A stretch of 64,000 nucleotides of DNA, from positions 1 through 64,000 of the forward strand of contig NZ_JNXT01000043.1 in NCBI RefSeq assembly GCF_000716675.1, given 5' to 3'. Under the pieces are notes generated by a model. The model had not been told where the DNA came from. It did not search any database and saw only the letters and a program-made list of their open reading frames with translations. This DNA comes from Streptomyces alboflavus. GTDB taxonomy: Bacteria > Actinomycetota > Actinomycetes > Streptomycetales > Streptomycetaceae. The translations under genes were made by a program, and so were the position numbers. Positions 1 to 8,489 of this stretch are shown one piece after another (position 1 is the first letter of the stretch; every line of letters begins with the position of its first letter).

Positions 1-224
1 GACCTGTGCCCCGCCCCCCCCCGAGCCCCCGCCAGGATGAACGGCTCCACCGCCTCGTACCGGCCCCGTTGTTCCCGTTGGGCGGTGGGGGCGGGCGGGT
101 GGGATGCAACCCCCCGACGGAACCCGCGGTCACCGACTCGCCGGACCTGTGCCCCGCCCCCCCCCGAGCCCCCGCCAGGATGAACGGCTCCACCGCCTCG
201 TACCGGCCCCGTTGTTCCCGTTGG
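1..224. repeat. Partial tandem duplication, 81-bp identical arms, period 143
   Basis: Bases 1-81 recur without a mismatch at 144-224, including a run of nine C. The copies then diverge (GGGCGGTGG against GGACGGTGG). The period of 143 is not a multiple of three, so the two copies are read in different frames of the symporter gene that runs across them. Only the right copy is in the frame that continues the symporter. The left copy touches the window edge and its true extent is unknown. It could be a real duplication or an assembly artefact. Confidence 0.8.
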
Positions 225-1759
225 ACGGTGGGGCGGGACGTGATCGTGCCGAGCCAACCGAGGAGGAAGCCGAGGGGGATGGAGGCGATGCCGGGGGTGG
301 TGAAGGGGAACCAGTTGAAGTCGTGGGTGGGGAAGGCGGCGTTGGGGGAGCCGGAGACCAGGTTGGTGCCGGTCATGAGCACGGCGCAGCCGACCGTGCC
401 GCCGATGAGGGTCCAGAGGAGGCCCGCCCGGGTGAAGCGGCGCCAGAAGAGGGTGTAGATCAGGGCGGGGGCAAGGACCGAGGCGCCGAGGCAGAAGGAC
501 AGGGTCACCAGGGGCTGGAGGCTGCGGTCCTGGATGAGGACGGCGAGGGTGATCGCGAGGGCGCCCACGGCCAGCGCGCAGCCGCGGGCGAGCGTCATCT
601 CCCTGCGGGGCGGCAGATCGCGGCGGCAGGCCGCGAACACGTCGTGCGCCAGGGAGTTGGCGCAGGCCAGGATCATCCCGGCCACCGAGGCGAGCAGCGT
701 CAGGAAGATGGCGGTGGCGACCGTCGTGAAGAGGAGCGTCTCGGCGCCGGACGCGTCCGCGCCGAACACCGCCCGCGTACCCAGGAGATACGCCGTGTTG
801 CCCTGCGCGTCGTGCGCCGACACCGCCGCCCGCCCGAGCATCGCCGTCGTACCGAATCCGATCACCGTGATGATGAGGACGAAGAGGGCGACCGAGGAGA
901 CCGCCCAGGACAGGGAGCGCCTTATCTCGGGGGCGCTGCGTGCCGTGTACATGCGCATCGTGATGTGCGGCAGGCACGCCCCGCCCAGGACCACCGTCAG
1001 CTCGGAGCTGATCATGTCCAGGCGCGGCATCGGACCGCCCTCGAACTGCAGCCCCGACCGGAGGTAGGCGGGGCCGAGTTCGCTGCCCCGCTGCGCCGCG
1101 GCGAGCAGCGCCCCGGGGTCCCAGTCGAAGCGCCGCAGGATGAGGACGGCGACCACCGTCCCCGACCCGAGCAGGATCACGATCTTGAGGATCTGGATGA
1201 GGGCGGTGCCCTTCATGCCCCCGATCGCCGCGTAGCTGATCATCAGCGCCCCGAGCGCGATCACGCACCCGGTCTTCAGGCCGGGGCTGGAGAACCCGAG
1301 GATGAAGGCGAGCAGGTCGCCCGCGCCCGCCAGTTGGACCAGCATGAGGGGGAGCAGCGCGGCCAGCGTCGCCGCGCACGCGGTCACCCGCACCACCCGG
1401 CCGGGCATCCGGCGCGCGAGCACGTCCCCCATGGTGAACTTGCCCGCGTTCCTGAGGGGTTCGGCCAGCAGGAACATCAGGAGCATCAGCGAGAGGGACG
1501 TGCTGAGGGCGAGGACCACGCCGTCGTAGCCGAGCAGCGCGATGACGCCGGTGGTGCCGAGCACGGACGCGGCGGAGATGTAGTCGCCCGCGATGGCGAG
1601 GCCGTTGCGCAGCGGGGTGAGGCCGCCGTACCCGGTGTAGAACTCGCCGAGCCCGTCGCGGTCGGGACCCGTCATCACGCACAGAAGGAGCGTCAGTGTG
1701 ACGACGGCCGTGAACGCCACCAGGGTCATGTTCTGGGTCGTGTCAGCGGCGGTGATCAC
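1..1759 (-). CDS. Sodium:solute symporter, acetate/monocarboxylate (ActP-like) type, 3' end beyond window
   Basis: Predicted inner-membrane cation/solute symporter of the SSS family, likely importing acetate or a related monocarboxylate. The GTG start at 1759 follows GGAGGC at a good distance. The protein has many hydrophobic segments, and GDYISAASVLG lies near residues 58-68, as in ActP/MctC-type carriers. The start overlaps the end of the upstream DUF485 gene by 17 nt, the usual DUF485-symporter pairing, so translation is probably coupled. The frame has no stop before the left edge. Its last 75 codons cross a duplicated 81-bp block and read as low-complexity residues, so the natural C-terminus may be disturbed. 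Substrate is inferred from family only. Confidence 0.85.
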   Translation of the reverse strand, partial: MITAADTTQNMTLVAFTAVVTLTLLLCVMTGPDRDGLGEFYTGYGGLTPLRNGLAIAGDYISAASVLGTTGVIALLGYDGVVLALSTSLSLMLLMFLLAEPLRNAGKFTMGDVLARRMPGRVVRVTACAATLAALLPLMLVQLAGAGDLLAFILGFSSPGLKTGCVIALGALMISYAAIGGMKGTALIQILKIVILLGSGTVVAVLILRRFDWDPGALLAAAQRGSELGPAYLRSGLQFEGGPMPRLDMISSELTVVLGGACLPHITMRMYTARSAPEIRRSLSWAVSSVALFVLIITVIGFGTTAMLGRAAVSAHDAQGNTAYLLGTRAVFGADASGAETLLFTTVATAIFLTLLASVAGMILACANSLAHDVFAACRRDLPPRREMTLARGCALAVGALAITLAVLIQDRSLQPLVTLSFCLGASVLAPALIYTLFWRRFTRAGLLWTLIGGTVGCAVLMTGTNLVSGSPNAAFPTHDFNWFPFTTPGIASIPLGFLLGWLGTITSRPTVQREQRGRYEAVEPFILAGARGGAGHRSGESVTAGSVGGLHPTRPPPPPNGNNGAGTRRWSRSSWRGLGGGRGTG

Positions 1760-2192
1760 GGTTCGCCTCCAGTTCCGCGAGCTTGCGCAGGCGCGCGGCG
1801 AGCTGGTCGAGCCGTCGCCGCGCCGTGAACTCGTACAGCGCTATGGCTAGGCACATCACCGGCAGTTGTACGAGGCCGAGGAGCAGGCCCGTCGTCAGGC
1901 CGCCGGAGACCTCGCTGTTCATCAGGGAGGGTGCGCAGCCGGACAGGATCAGAAAGAGCGTGAAGTAGCCGAGCGCGGTGAGGGTGGCGACGCGGCGCTG
2001 TCTTCGGTAGGCGGTGCGCAGGACCCGCAGGTCGCGGTGGTTGCCGAGGGCGGGGTGGCGGGGTGCGGCGCGGGGCGGTGGCGGCGCGGGCGGCGGGGGG
2101 ACGGGCTGCCAGGGGTAGGTGGCGTAGGACGGGGACGAGGTGTGGCGGTGCGGGGGGAGGTGGGGGGTCGCGTCGTGCGGTGGGTGGGTCAT
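1743..2192 (-). CDS. DUF485 family membrane protein, symporter partner
   Basis: Small membrane protein of 149 residues. Residues 1-48 are Pro/His-rich and probably cytoplasmic. Two hydrophobic segments follow, near 70-88 and 100-122, with a charged Arg/Leu-rich tail. DUF485 proteins are normally encoded just before ActP-type symporters, as here. Start ATG 2192 is preferred over the in-frame TTG at 2210 because GGAGAGGAG lies 7 nt upstream of the ATG. Its role with the symporter is inferred from gene pairing; no catalytic residues are expected. Confidence 0.85.
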   Translation of the reverse strand: MTHPPHDATPHLPPHRHTSSPSYATYPWQPVPPPPAPPPPRAAPRHPALGNHRDLRVLRTAYRRQRRVATLTALGYFTLFLILSGCAPSLMNSEVSGGLTTGLLLGLVQLPVMCLAIALYEFTARRRLDQLAARLRKLAELEANRDHRR

Positions 2193-2303
2193 CCCGGTTC
2201 TCCTCTCCAAGCGCGGCTTCGGTCCGGTGCGGACCGCGAGGGAGCGAGGGCCGAGAACGCTACTTGCTGGTAAGGGGAGTGCGCGGGGTTTTCGCCATAC
2301 TGG

Positions 2304-3932
2304 TCAGTCGGTATGGGTCTCGTCGGGTGGCGAATGGGTCAACCAGGGCTTTTGGGACGGTAGTTGAGTGTCAGGGGCACGCGCTTCGTCGGGTGTGCCG
2401 GTGACGCTGGGCGTGCCGGTCGCGTCGGGCGCGCTGGGCTCCGCCGGTGTCTCCTGGATGACGGGGAACCTGCGCGGCGCCACGAAGAGCAGCACCAGCA
2501 GGCACACCACCGCCGCGCACGCCGCGCCCACGTAGACGGCGTCGACGGCCGCGTCCACCGCGCGCCGCAGCCGGTCCGCGTCCGCCACCGAGTCCGGGTC
2601 GTCCAGGGCCTTGGCCACCGAGTCGAGGGAGCCCGCGCCGCCGAGCCTCGCGCTGAGCACCCCGTTGGCGACCGCGCCGAACAGGGCGGCGCCGACGGTC
2701 TGGCCGATCTGGCGGCAGAACAGGACGGAGGCGGTGGTCGTGCCCCGCTCCGCCCAGCCCACGGTCGACTGGACGCCGACGATCAGGGGGAGTTGGAAGA
2801 GGCCGAGCGCCGCGCCGAGCAGCAGCATCAGCAGGGCGGGCTGCCAGGCCGAGCCGGGGTAGGGCAGCAGCGGGAAGGTGAACAGGACGCAGGCCGCGGC
2901 GCCTATGCCGAGCATCGCCGTGTTGCGGAAGCCGATGCGCCGGTAGACGTGCTGGCTGAGCGCCGCCGACACCGGCCAGCTCAGGGTCATCACGGAGAGG
3001 ACGAACCCGGCGGCCATGGGCGCGAGTTGCAGCACGGACTGGGCGTACGTCGGCAGGAAGACGGTGGGTGCCACCATCACCAGGCCGAGCGAGCCGAGCG
3101 CCAGGTTCACGGCGGCGATGGGGCGTCGGCGCCACACCCAGCCGGGTATGACGGGGTCGGCCGCGCGGCGCTCGATGACGACGACCGCGGCGACGCACAG
3201 CAGCCCCGCGGCGAACAGCGCGAGCGACGGCGCCGACAGCCACGCCCAGGCGACCCCGCCCTGCACAAGTGCGGTCAGGAGTACGCCCCCGGCGGCGAAG
3301 ACGGCGAGCGCTCCGGGCCAGTCGACGCGCTTCCACACCTCGGTACGCGGCCCCGCCGCCGCCGTCGTACGGGTGGGCTCGTGCAGGTGGCGGACGATCA
3401 GCCAGAGCGCGACCGCGCCGACCGGCAGGTTGATCAGGAAGATCCAGCGCCAGTCCGTGTACGCGGTGATGAGGCCGCCGACCGCGGGGCCCGCGACCGC
3501 CGAAGTCGCCCACACCGTCGACAGCTTGGCCTGTATCTTCGGGCGCTCCTTGAGCGGGTACAGGTCGGCGGCGAGGGTCTGGACGGTGCCCTGGAGCGCG
3601 CCGCCGCCGAGGCCCTGGACGACGCGGAAGGCGATCAGGGCGCCCATGTTCCAGGCGAGCGCGCACAGCGCCGAGCCGAGCAGGAACAGGACGCAGCCGG
3701 CGATCAGGACGGGCTTGCGGCCGAAGGTGTCGGAGAGCTTGCCGTACACCGGCAGGGTGACCGTCGCGGCCAGCAGATAGCCGGAGAACAGCCAGGAGAA
3801 GACGGAGAAGCCGCCGAGCGTACCGACGATCTGCGGGACGGCCGTGGAGACGATGGTGGCGTCGAGCGCGGCGAGCGCCATGACGAGCATGAGCGCGGCG
3901 ACGACGGCCCCGCGCTTGTCGGTCCTCGGCAT
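2304..3932 (-). CDS. MFS drug exporter, DHA2/EmrB-QacA family (14 TM)
   Basis: Proton-driven multidrug or metabolite exporter in the cytoplasmic membrane, 542 residues, the usual length for a 14-helix DHA2 carrier. LDATIVSTAVPQI (23-35) is the helix-1 signature. GKLSDTFGRK (64-73) is motif A, SAVAGPAVGG (about 144-153) is motif C, and WRWIFLINLPVG (161-172) is typical of EmrB. The C-terminal 40 residues are Pro/Thr/Asp-rich. A purine-rich GAAGGGA precedes the ATG. No TetR-type regulator lies beside it. Substrate cannot be read from sequence. Confidence 0.92.
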   Translation of the reverse strand: MPRTDKRGAVVAALMLVMALAALDATIVSTAVPQIVGTLGGFSVFSWLFSGYLLAATVTLPVYGKLSDTFGRKPVLIAGCVLFLLGSALCALAWNMGALIAFRVVQGLGGGALQGTVQTLAADLYPLKERPKIQAKLSTVWATSAVAGPAVGGLITAYTDWRWIFLINLPVGAVALWLIVRHLHEPTRTTAAAGPRTEVWKRVDWPGALAVFAAGGVLLTALVQGGVAWAWLSAPSLALFAAGLLCVAAVVVIERRAADPVIPGWVWRRRPIAAVNLALGSLGLVMVAPTVFLPTYAQSVLQLAPMAAGFVLSVMTLSWPVSAALSQHVYRRIGFRNTAMLGIGAAACVLFTFPLLPYPGSAWQPALLMLLLGAALGLFQLPLIVGVQSTVGWAERGTTTASVLFCRQIGQTVGAALFGAVANGVLSARLGGAGSLDSVAKALDDPDSVADADRLRRAVDAAVDAVYVGAACAAVVCLLVLLFVAPRRFPVIQETPAEPSAPDATGTPSVTGTPDEARAPDTQLPSQKPWLTHSPPDETHTD

Positions 3933-4425
3933 CCCAGGATCCCTTCCCCCTGCACTTATTGCCTCGGGTCACTTTCTCACCGGGCCGGGCCCCCAGGGGA
4001 GGGTGGAGGGTCTCTCGGCTGGTAGGGCGGGATTCCGGTCGGCAGGAGGGTGGAGCGACCCTGAGAACCGCTCCACCGCCGGGTGGAGAACCCCTAGGGG
4101 GACCTCCGTACTACGGACAGGGAAACGTTGGTACCGACGGAGGACGAAGGCGCCTGACCTGGTCCTTAGATTGGCTTTATGCCGCGGGGCCGGGAGCACA
4201 GGCCCTCAGCACTGAGACGAACCTCAGCTTCGGGGGTGGGGTTTTCCCCAGCAAAAGACTGCGCTCCGCACCAGGGCGCCGGGGTACCCCCGCGGACCAG
4301 ACTGATCCACGTGAGCAAGTGGTGCGACCGGAGGCCCGACGGGCGGCCGGGCGGGCGAACCGAGCGGTGCGGCAGCAGGCAGTGCGGCAGCGGGCTCATC
4401 TCATCACCGACATAGGAGACTTACC
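3933..4425. promoter_or_regulatory. Promoter interval between MFS and ABC genes with operator-like inverted repeat
   Basis: No gene is supported in these 493 bases between divergent genes. A perfect 9-bp inverted repeat, GGTGGAGCG-N11-CGCTCCACC, lies at 4049-4077. Further GGTGGAG copies lie near 4004 and 4083, so the motif recurs four times within 90 bases. That looks like a regulator-binding cluster for the ABC operon. A CCCCTAGGGG palindrome lies near 4091. I did not find a convincing -35/-10 pair. Confidence 0.4.
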
Positions 4426-5214
4426 GTGACAACGGCTGTGACCACTCCCAGGCACGGGGGTACTGGAGGGCGTACGGCCGTGGCGGCTCGGGCACGCCAG
4501 GTCGTCAAGGCGTACGGCACCGGCGAGACCCGGGTCGTGGCCCTCGACCACATCGACGTGGACATCGCCCGCGGGCAGTTCACCGCGATCATGGGCCCGT
4601 CCGGGTCCGGCAAGTCCACGCTCATGCACTGCCTCGCCGGCCTCGACACCGTCTCCTCCGGCCAGATCTATCTGGACGAGACCGAGATCACCGGCCTGAA
4701 GGACAAGAAGCTCACGCAGCTGCGCCGGGACCGGATCGGCTTCATCTTCCAGGCGTTCAACCTCCTTCCGACGCTCAACGCCATCGAGAACATCACGCTC
4801 CCGATGGACATAGCGGGCCGCAAGCCCGACCGCGGCTGGCTGGACCAGGTCGTCGAGACCGTCGGCCTCGCCGGGCGCCTCAAGCACCGCCCGACCGAAC
4901 TGTCCGGCGGCCAGCAGCAGCGCGTCGCCGTGGCCCGCGCCCTGGCGTCACGGCCGGAGATCATCTTCGGCGACGAGCCGACCGGGAACCTGGACTCCCG
5001 CGCCGGCGCCGAGGTCCTCGGCTTCCTGCGCCGCTCGGTCACCGAGCTCGGCCAGACCATCGTGATGGTCACGCACGACCCGGTCGCCGCGTCCTACGCC
5101 GACCGCGTGCTGTACCTGGCCGACGGCCGCATCGTCGACGAGATGTACAACCCCACCGCGGACCAGGTCCTGGACCGCATGAAGCACTTCGACGCCCGGG
5201 GGCGCACGTCATGA
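4426..5214 (+). CDS. ABC transporter ATP-binding protein, MacB/LolD type
   Basis: ATPase that powers the adjacent FtsX-like permease; family members expel peptides or antibiotics or act in envelope stress. 262 residues: Walker A GPSGSGKST 57-65, Q-loop FQAFN 108-112, signature LSGGQQQRV 159-167, Walker B ending GDEPTGNLD 182-190, switch His 217. The GTG start at 4426 is preceded by GGAG 8 nt upstream. The stop overlaps the permease start in ATGA, so the two are coupled. It closely resembles the ATPase at 39663-40436. Confidence 0.95.
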   Translation: MTTAVTTPRHGGTGGRTAVAARARQVVKAYGTGETRVVALDHIDVDIARGQFTAIMGPSGSGKSTLMHCLAGLDTVSSGQIYLDETEITGLKDKKLTQLRRDRIGFIFQAFNLLPTLNAIENITLPMDIAGRKPDRGWLDQVVETVGLAGRLKHRPTELSGGQQQRVAVARALASRPEIIFGDEPTGNLDSRAGAEVLGFLRRSVTELGQTIVMVTHDPVAASYADRVLYLADGRIVDEMYNPTADQVLDRMKHFDARGRTS

Positions 5215-7796
5215 CCGTCCTCAAGACCTCCCTGCGCAACTTCCTCGCGCACAAGGGACGCATGGCGCTCTCCGCGATCGCCGTGGTCCTCTCGGTGGCC
5301 TTCGTGTGCGGCACGCTCGTCTTCTCGGACACGATGTCCACCACCTTCGACAAGCTCTTCGCGGCGACGGCGTCCGACGTCACCGTCAAGCCGAAGAACG
5401 CCGGGGACGCCGGGGACGACGGGCCGAAGACGGGCAAGCCCGAGACGCTGCCCGCCGCCGCCATCGCCCAGGTCGAGAAGGCCGACGGCGTGAAGTCCGT
5501 CGAGGGCGCCATCTCCAGCGACAGCGTCACGGTCGCCGACTCCGACAACAAGAACATGGGCCCGTCCTCCGGCGCCCCCACCCTCGCGGGCAACTGGACG
5601 AAGAACGACCTGCGTTCCATGGAGATCACCTCCGGGCACGCCCCGCGCGGACCCACCGAGGTGATGGTCGACGCCGACACCGCCGACAAGCACCACCTCA
5701 AGATGGGCGAGGAGCTGCGCACCATCACCGCCGCCGGTGATTTCAAGGCGAAGATCGTCGGCATCGCCACCTTCAAGGTGACCAACCCGGGCGCGGCCGT
5801 CTTCTACTTCGACACCGAGACCGCCCAGCGCGAACTGCTCGGCGCCACCGGCCGGTTCACCCACCTGAGCGTCGCCGCCGCGAGCGGCTTCAGCGACCAG
5901 CAGGTGAAGGACAACATCAAGCGGACGCTGACCGGGGACGCCTCCGCGTACCAGGTCAAGACGCAGAAGGAGAGCGCGGCCGACGACCGCAAGTCCGTCG
6001 GCAGCTTCCTGGACGTCATGAAGTACGCGATGCTCGGCTTCGCCGGGATCGCCTTCCTCGTCGGCATCTTCCTCATCATCAACACGTTCTCGATGCTGGT
6101 CGCCCAGCGCACCCGCGAGATCGGCCTGATGCGGGCCATCGGCTCCAGCCGCAAGCAGGTCAACCGCTCGGTCCTGGTCGAGGCGCTGCTCCTCGGCGTC
6201 ATCGGCTCGATCGTCGGCGTCGGCGCGGGCATCGGCCTCGCGATCGGCCTGATGAAGCTGATGTCCGGCGTCGGCATGGAGCTGTCCACGAAGGACCTCA
6301 CCATCGCCTGGACGACCCCCGTGGTCGGCATGGCCCTCGGCATCATCGTCACCGTCCTCGCCGCGTATCTCCCGGCCCGCCGGGCCGGCAAGGTCTCCCC
6401 GATGGCCGCGCTGCGCGAGGTGGGCACGCCCGCCGACGGCAGGTCCAGCGCCCTGCGCGCCCTGATCGGCCTGGTCCTCACCGCCGCCGGAGGCTTCGGT
6501 CTCTACACCGCGGGGCAGGCGGACAAGGCCAGCGAGGGCTCCCTGTTCCTCGGGGGCGGCGTCGTCCTCACCCTCATCGGCTTCGTCGTCATCGGCCCGG
6601 TCCTGGCCCGCTTCGTGGTCCGCGTCATCAGCGCGGTGATCCTGCGGATGTTCGGCCCCGTCGGCCGCATGGCCGAGCGGAACGCCCTGCGCAACCCGCG
6701 CCGCACCGGTGCCACCGGCGCCGCCCTGATGATCGGCCTCGCCCTCGTGGCCTGCCTCTCCGTGGTCGGCTCCTCGATGGTCGCCTCGGCCACGGACGAG
6801 CTGGACAAGTCGGTGGGCGCGGACTTCATCATCCAGGGCGACTCGCAGAGCATCACCGCCAAGGCCGAGCAGAAGCTGGAGAAGACTCCGTACATCTCGC
6901 ACTTCACCCGGAACAAGGAGATCAAGGCCGACCTCACCCTGCCCGGCGGCAAGACCAGCAAGGGCGCGGAGCTGAGCGCCGCCGACCCGACGTACGCCAA
7001 GGACCTGCGCCGCGACACCGTCGCCGGTGAGCAGTCCGCCGCCTACGGCAAGAACGCGATGTCGGTGGGCGAGGACTTCGCCAAGAAGCACCACCTGAAG
7101 GTCGGCGACAAGCTGGAGGTCGCCTTCGACCACGGTCGCACCGCCGAGCTGAAGCTCGCCGCGATCACGTCGGAGGACGGTTCGTTCGACAAGGGCGCGA
7201 TGTACGTGAACATCGCCACCGTCGAGCGCTATGTGCCCGCCGACCGGATGCCGCAGACCGAGATCGCCTTCGCCAAGGCGGTCGACGGCAAGCAGGAGCA
7301 GGCGTACAAGGCGCTCAAGGACGCCCTGGCGACCTACCCGCAGTACAAGGTCCAGGACCAGACCGACTTCAAGCAGAGCCTGAAGGACCAGGTCGGCCAG
7401 ATGCTGAACATGGTCTACGGCCTCCTCGGCCTCGCGATCATCGTGGCCATCCTGGGCGTCGTGAACACCCTCGCCCTCTCGGTGGTCGAGCGGACCCGGG
7501 AGATCGGCCTGATGCGGGCCATCGGCCTCTCCCGCCGCCAGCTGCGCCGCATGATCCGCCTGGAGTCGGTGGTCATCGCCCTCTTCGGTGCCCTCCTCGG
7601 CCTCGGCCTCGGGATGGGCTGGGGCGCCACGGCCCAGAAGCTGCTCGCCCTGGAGGGCCTGAAGGTCCTGGAGATCCCCTGGCCGACGATCATCACGGTC
7701 TTCATCGGGTCGGCCTTCGTGGGCCTGTTCGCCGCGCTGGTCCCGGCGTTCCGGGCGGGCCGGATGAACGTACTGAACGCGATCGCGACCGAGTAG
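5211..7796 (+). CDS. ABC transporter permease, two FtsX domains
   Basis: Large membrane permease of 861 residues partnering the ATPase before it. Architecture: N-terminal helix (about 17-37), extracytoplasmic region, first FtsX block (about 265-400), middle helices, second extracytoplasmic region, then a second FtsX block (about 735-855). The motif RTREIGLMRAIG occurs twice, near residues 300 and 760, marking the internal duplication. The ATG start overlaps the ATPase stop by 4 nt. A strong hairpin follows the gene. The cargo is unknown; antimicrobial-peptide export or lipid-linked functions are usual for the family. Confidence 0.93.
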   Translation: MTVLKTSLRNFLAHKGRMALSAIAVVLSVAFVCGTLVFSDTMSTTFDKLFAATASDVTVKPKNAGDAGDDGPKTGKPETLPAAAIAQVEKADGVKSVEGAISSDSVTVADSDNKNMGPSSGAPTLAGNWTKNDLRSMEITSGHAPRGPTEVMVDADTADKHHLKMGEELRTITAAGDFKAKIVGIATFKVTNPGAAVFYFDTETAQRELLGATGRFTHLSVAAASGFSDQQVKDNIKRTLTGDASAYQVKTQKESAADDRKSVGSFLDVMKYAMLGFAGIAFLVGIFLIINTFSMLVAQRTREIGLMRAIGSSRKQVNRSVLVEALLLGVIGSIVGVGAGIGLAIGLMKLMSGVGMELSTKDLTIAWTTPVVGMALGIIVTVLAAYLPARRAGKVSPMAALREVGTPADGRSSALRALIGLVLTAAGGFGLYTAGQADKASEGSLFLGGGVVLTLIGFVVIGPVLARFVVRVISAVILRMFGPVGRMAERNALRNPRRTGATGAALMIGLALVACLSVVGSSMVASATDELDKSVGADFIIQGDSQSITAKAEQKLEKTPYISHFTRNKEIKADLTLPGGKTSKGAELSAADPTYAKDLRRDTVAGEQSAAYGKNAMSVGEDFAKKHHLKVGDKLEVAFDHGRTAELKLAAITSEDGSFDKGAMYVNIATVERYVPADRMPQTEIAFAKAVDGKQEQAYKALKDALATYPQYKVQDQTDFKQSLKDQVGQMLNMVYGLLGLAIIVAILGVVNTLALSVVERTREIGLMRAIGLSRRQLRRMIRLESVVIALFGALLGLGLGMGWGATAQKLLALEGLKVLEIPWPTIITVFIGSAFVGLFAALVPAFRAGRMNVLNAIATE

Positions 7797-7827
7797 CCAC
7801 CGCGACGGGGGAACGGGGGAACGGGGG

Positions 7828-7867
7828 AGGGCCGGGGTCAGGGGGATGTTCCCCTGACCCCGGCCCT
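7828..7867 (+). terminator. Hairpin terminator after ABC operon
   Basis: Perfect 17-bp inverted repeat (7828-7844 with 7851-7867) around a 6-nt loop, 31 bases after the permease stop. There is no U-tract, which is common for Streptomyces terminators. Confidence 0.75.
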
Positions 7868-8076
7868 TGCGTGCCCCGCACAGGGGGCTGCGCCCCTGTC
7901 CCCGCCCAGTCGGCGCTCCGCGCCTCGTCCTCAATCTCCCCCAAGCTCTCAAGGAGCAGGGGGTACCCCCACGACGGGCTCTATCCAGCCCCTCCGGCGT
8001 TTGAGGAGCGGGGTCTGGGGCGGAGCCCCAGTTACGGGAAGGGGCGGGATTGGGGAGCCCCCGGCAGGGCCCCACC
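7868..8076. repeat. Family B palindromic repeat cluster (B1), with nested A copy
   Basis: A left arm in reverse orientation (GGCGCTCCGCGCCTCGTCC) and a right arm in forward orientation (CTCCGGCGTTTGAGGAGC, then GGGGCGGAGCCCCAG, AAGGGGCGGGATTGGGG). The same pieces recur at 25697, 36864, 47618 and 63711. The centre is replaced by a family A element at 7936-7970. The last 35 bases, with AGCCCCCGGCAGGG, match the right end of the cluster at 63711. Confidence 0.8.
7936..7970 (-). repeat. Family A palindromic element (A1), nested in B1
   Basis: On the minus strand it reads GGGGGTACCCCC, TGCTC, a 4-nt loop, AGAGCTTGGGGGAG. It interrupts the centre of family B cluster B1, where the intact palindrome at 47705-47750 shows what is missing. 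Other copies are at 32420, 52319 and 52623. Confidence 0.75.
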
Positions 8077-8310
8077 CGCATGCAGGGCACCATCGACCTG
8101 CGGCCGGTGGGATTCTGCTTCGAACCGGTGAAGGGCGTACTGAGCAGACGCCAGGGCGTCCTCAAGAGCCGCGAGCTCACGAGCGCTGATCAGCACAGCC
8201 ACGGGCTCCCCATCAGCCGTGATGGTGATGCGCTCACCAGGGTGTGAGGCACGGTGTACGAGTTCGTCGAGGACAGCGTGGGCTTCGTCGACTGTGTACG
8301 TGTCACGCAT
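8032..8310 (-). CDS. Orphan Phd/YefM-family antitoxin
   Basis: Predicted DNA-binding antitoxin of 92 residues. Residues 1-60 match the Phd/YefM pattern: ERITITADGEPVAVLISARE followed by an acidic helix. Such proteins neutralise RelE/Doc-type toxins and repress their own promoter. No toxin gene follows; the downstream DNA is repeat cluster B1 and then the ABC permease. About the last 14 residues (Gly/Pro/Arg-rich) and the TAA stop are encoded by B1 itself, so the original C-terminus and possibly the toxin gene were replaced. Start ATG 8310 is chosen because conservation begins there. The gene is divergent from mfd. Confidence 0.72.
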   Translation of the reverse strand: MRDTYTVDEAHAVLDELVHRASHPGERITITADGEPVAVLISARELAALEDALASAQYALHRFEAESHRPQVDGALHAGGALPGAPQSRPFP

Positions 8311-8489
8311 GCGTGGAACGTACGGGCTCGGACCCAGGCGCGTCGATCGCTCGAAAAGGTGGCCGCCCAGAAGCCGTCGTACCCTGGACACCCCCGGCCC
8401 GTTCGACGAGTCGGGCTGTTCGCGTTGTCCGCACGTTCTCTGCCCCTCGTTCTCCGCCCCGTTCTCTGCCCCTGACTGGATGCCCCTTC

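Noticed and set aside
5094..8180. Open frame of over 1000 codons on the minus strand opposite the ABC permease
   Set aside because: It reads low-complexity Arg/Gly/Asp/Val/His without any family motif and mirrors codon bias of the real plus-strand gene. A typical antisense frame in GC-rich DNA.
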